From: an uncultured Collinsella sp.
GTDB lineage: Bacteria > Actinomycetota > Coriobacteriia > Coriobacteriales > Coriobacteriaceae
Length of the DNA stretch: 64,000 nt
Assembly (NCBI GenBank): GCA_900542085.1
Contig: UQMK01000008.1
Span: 1-64,000 of the forward strand
Direction: 5' to 3'
Under the pieces are notes generated by a model, which saw nothing but the letters and a program-made list of their open reading frames with translations, searched no databases and had not been told where the DNA came from. A program made the position numbers and the translations under genes. This document shows positions 61,929 through 64,000 of the stretch, piece after piece. Position 1 is the first letter of the stretch, and each line of letters starts with the position of its first letter.

Positions 61929-61997
61929 TGTTAAGTATTATGATGTTTGTGCTTGCTATATTTAACGATTAGAATACTTAACGAGGTGATGCAGCAG

Positions 61998-63371
61998 ATG
62001 AGTACTTCCAACTATATAACCATGGGTGACGCCGCGCGCCTGCTGGGCGTTACGAAGGCCCGTATATCGCAACTGGCTGCATCGGGAACGCTCGCGTTCG
62101 ATATCGTCGGTGGGCGGAAAATGGTTCAGTACGATTCCGCGATTGGTTATCAAAAGGTCCGTAAGCGTGGGCGCCGTCCCGCAGCTGACGTAGGGCGCAA
62201 GTTCACGTTGATGTCAGCCGACCACGAGGTCGCGCATGTCTCGTTTGATCCAACGCGCGAGTTTTCCTTTGAAATTGCCGAAATACTCGATGCACGAAGG
62301 ATGCCGTTTGGCACGTGCTCGGGTTCTTCTCCAACGGTGAATAAACGAGCGCTCAACACGTGGTGGAGCCACCGGTCGGTGCCCGACGTCCGCCCCGGAC
62401 TCATCTCGCGCTATCGCGAGCTGGGAATTGACAGCGGAATTGAAGTGCCCGTTCGTTGCCTGGGTTTTTCGCTTTCGGATTGCTATTGGCTAAGACCGGT
62501 CGACTGCGATGGACTCGATTGGCAGCACCTCAATTACTTCGAAAACGATTTTGAACGGTCGGCACCCGAGCATCGTTCAGGCTGGCTTGAGGGCATCGGA
62601 CTCAAAAATCCTGACAATACGTCCGAGGGCGAGCTCCCCAAAACCTGGATGATCCGCAATGGCGTTCGCATCCTGGTCAAAGGATGCGGAATGGACGATC
62701 AGCGACCGTTTAACGAGGCGGTTGCAACAGCTCTACATCGGCGTCTGCTATCCAAAGGTGAGTTTGTTCCCTATACGGTCGAGCGCATGTTCGACGGGCC
62801 CGTATGCCTATGCGATGACTTTCTTAATGGCCGTGAGGAATACGTGCCGGCCGCTTATATCAGGGACGCACTCGGTGGCCAGCGAGGAAACTCAACATAC
62901 GATCGATACTGTCGCTTTCTTGGCAGACACGGGGCTGACGAAGCCACGGTAAGAAAATCCATGTCGCAGATGATTGTCTGCGATGCCCTCCTGGCCAACA
63001 GCGACCGCCACTGGCGAAACTTCGGCATCATCCGCAATGTCGACACGCTGGAAATGCGGCCTGCACCGCTGTTCGATAGTGGCAATTGCCTGTGGTACAA
63101 CGTGCCAACCGCCGTGCTCGTTGCCGGGGAGTTTGGATTTGCCGCCAAACCGTTTGGTCCGGACCCTTCCACTCAGCTAGCATTTGCTGACTCGCTCGAT
63201 TGGTTCGATGCGTCGCATCTCGATGGGTTCGTCGACGAGGCAGTCGAAATCCTCTCACAAAGCGCATGGGCAACAGCAGGCAATCGCCTCAAGGCCATCC
63301 GCCGCGGTCTCGAGCGCCGCACGATAGAGGTAAGCGCCGCCGTTGAGGTGCTACGGCACGTGCAGAGATAA
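61998..63371 (+). CDS. HTH-HipA-like kinase fusion
   Basis: A 457-residue protein. Residues about 1-58 are a MerR/excisionase-type helix-turn-helix (MGDAARLLGVTKARISQLAA), followed by a basic RKRGRRPAAD link. The C-terminal half resembles the HipA kinase: VRILVKG (lysine strand), FNEAVATAL (glutamate), catalytic Asp336 in ANSDRHWRNFGI and metal Asp360 in PLFDSGNCL. In classical systems HipA is a toxin kinase held by the HTH protein HipB; here both parts are in one chain and no separate antitoxin gene is next to it. ATG at 61998 is nine bases after GAGGTG. Flanked by the two near-identical palindromes. Confidence 0.78.
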   Translation: MSTSNYITMGDAARLLGVTKARISQLAASGTLAFDIVGGRKMVQYDSAIGYQKVRKRGRRPAADVGRKFTLMSADHEVAHVSFDPTREFSFEIAEILDARRMPFGTCSGSSPTVNKRALNTWWSHRSVPDVRPGLISRYRELGIDSGIEVPVRCLGFSLSDCYWLRPVDCDGLDWQHLNYFENDFERSAPEHRSGWLEGIGLKNPDNTSEGELPKTWMIRNGVRILVKGCGMDDQRPFNEAVATALHRRLLSKGEFVPYTVERMFDGPVCLCDDFLNGREEYVPAAYIRDALGGQRGNSTYDRYCRFLGRHGADEATVRKSMSQMIVCDALLANSDRHWRNFGIIRNVDTLEMRPAPLFDSGNCLWYNVPTAVLVAGEFGFAAKPFGPDPSTQLAFADSLDWFDASHLDGFVDEAVEILSQSAWATAGNRLKAIRRGLERRTIEVSAAVEVLRHVQR

Positions 63372-63384
63372 CAGCACTGCCCCC

Positions 63385-63455
63385 TAAGTTGCGGTGAAAT
63401 AGGGACTGTTTGGCGGTTTTAAACGCTTAAACAGTCCCTATTTCACCGCAACTTA
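63385..63455. repeat. Palindromic repeat, copy C (right flank of HipA-like gene)
   Basis: Perfect 27-base arms (63385-63411 and 63429-63455, start TAAGTTGCGGTGAAATAGGG) with a 17-base loop. Same arm sequence as copy B. TAACAGCACT, including the stop codon of the HipA-like gene, precedes it just as at mnmA. Confidence 0.93.
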
Positions 63456-63506
63456 CAGAGGGCGGCCTCGGTCGGTACTGCGCTGCCAGCCGAGGCCGCT
63501 GCTCCC

Positions 63507-64000
63507 CTAGCGCTGGACGTAGGCGCGGACGAGCTCGTAGGTGTTGCGCACGCCGTCCATGTGGCTGCGCTCGTAGTTGTGGCTCGCGTACACACCGGGG
63601 CCGATCAGGCCGTGACGGATGTCGTAGCCGGCAGAAAGCGTGGCCTCAACGTCCGAGCCGTAATGCGGGTACACGTCGATGGCGTAATCGAGCTCGAGCT
63701 CGCGCGCGATATTGGACAGCGTGGTCACCAGATCGTAGTTATAGGGACCACCCGAATCCTTGGCACAGATCGACACCATGCGCTCGGTGCAGCCCAGGTC
63801 GTCGCCCACGCAGCCCATGTCAACGCTAATCATCTCGCGCGTGTCGGCCGGCACGAAGGCGCCGCCGTGGCCGACCTCCTCGTACACGGTAAAGAGCAGC
63901 GACACCTTGCGCGAAAGCGTCACTTCGCCGTCAGCAACGGCGCGGGCCAAGCCCAGCAGAATCGACGCCGACAGTTTGTCATCCAGGAAGCGACTCTTAA
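63507..64000 (-). CDS. M42 family metallo-aminopeptidase (5' end off window)
   Basis: Partial gene running off the right edge; about 164 codons visible. M42-type glutamyl/aminopeptidase: SRFLDDKLSASI (metal Asp), FTVYEEVGHGGA (catalytic Glu pair), SVDMGCVGDD (metal Asp), and the closing SHNYERSHMDGV with the last metal His. M42 enzymes are dodecameric cytosolic peptidases. The start codon is beyond the window. Confidence 0.88.
   Translation of the reverse strand, partial: KSRFLDDKLSASILLGLARAVADGEVTLSRKVSLLFTVYEEVGHGGAFVPADTREMISVDMGCVGDDLGCTERMVSICAKDSGGPYNYDLVTTLSNIARELELDYAIDVYPHYGSDVEATLSAGYDIRHGLIGPGVYASHNYERSHMDGVRNTYELVRAYVQR

Noticed and set aside
1..64000. tRNA or rRNA genes
   Set aside because: No cloverleaf or rRNA-like segment was recognised in intergenic regions; a dedicated scan such as tRNAscan-SE would settle it.

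Overview
The window is about 64 kb of high-GC, gene-dense bacterial chromosome. Gene content and protein style suggest an anaerobic, Gram-positive gut actinobacterium of the Coriobacteriia, most like Collinsella. This is inference from recognised proteins (class III fructose bisphosphatase, AddAB, Rrf2-cysK-mnmA, C69 dipeptidase, superoxide reductase, wall-anchored surface proteins), not a database match. No rRNA, tRNA, CRISPR array, integrase or transposase gene was recognised.

Layout. 1-10.4 kb: partial queH, a DUF3267 membrane protein, a methionyl-tRNA-synthetase-like protein with a degenerate KMSKS loop, an RsmB/RsmF-type rRNA methyltransferase, a 56-residue membrane protein, a TIM-barrel protein, DegV, class III FBPase and two GtrA proteins. 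10.5-19.3 kb: a two-gene surface operon on the minus strand behind a cobalamin riboswitch. It encodes a 2485-residue protein with Ig-like repeats, three DUF4430 (transcobalamin-C-terminal-like) domains and a beta-propeller, then a 286-residue membrane-anchored DUF4430 protein. 19.4-24.8 kb: UbiB-like kinase with a small partner, C69 dipeptidase, and folD-fchA. 25-29.5 kb: two duplicated lipoproteins and a Tat-exported PI-PLC-like surface protein with an LADTG sorting signal. 29.5-32.6 kb: a small accessory stretch (PH-like protein, YhcG nuclease, ADP-ribosylglycohydrolase, short unknown ORFs). 32.6-43.2 kb: zinc-ribbon protein, CDF transporter, a membrane protein with a heptad-repeat tail, fhs, ruvCAB, a degenerate NadE-like protein and superoxide reductase. 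43.3-57.6 kb: SNF2/SWIM helicase, dnaE and addBA. 57.8-64 kb: TrpR-like YerC, a holin-like membrane protein, Rrf2 regulator/cysK/mnmA, a HTH-HipA-like kinase between two near-identical palindromic repeats, and a partial M42 aminopeptidase.

How the genes fit together. The strongest candidate for an undescribed system is the riboswitch-controlled surface operon: both products carry a fold related to the cobalamin-binding C-terminal domain of transcobalamin, and the large one also has a beta-propeller, the fold used by BtuG of Bacteroides. It looks like Gram-positive corrinoid capture at the cell surface. Second, FolD has lost the two residues needed for cyclohydrolase activity and sits directly downstream of fchA, which would supply that activity; fhs lies 12 kb away, giving a complete formate-to-methylene-THF route from three separate enzymes. 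Third, palindromic repeats sit just after stop codons at three places, two of them bracketing the HipA-like gene. The remaining genes are mostly housekeeping: translation, DNA repair and replication, cysteine and tRNA thiolation.
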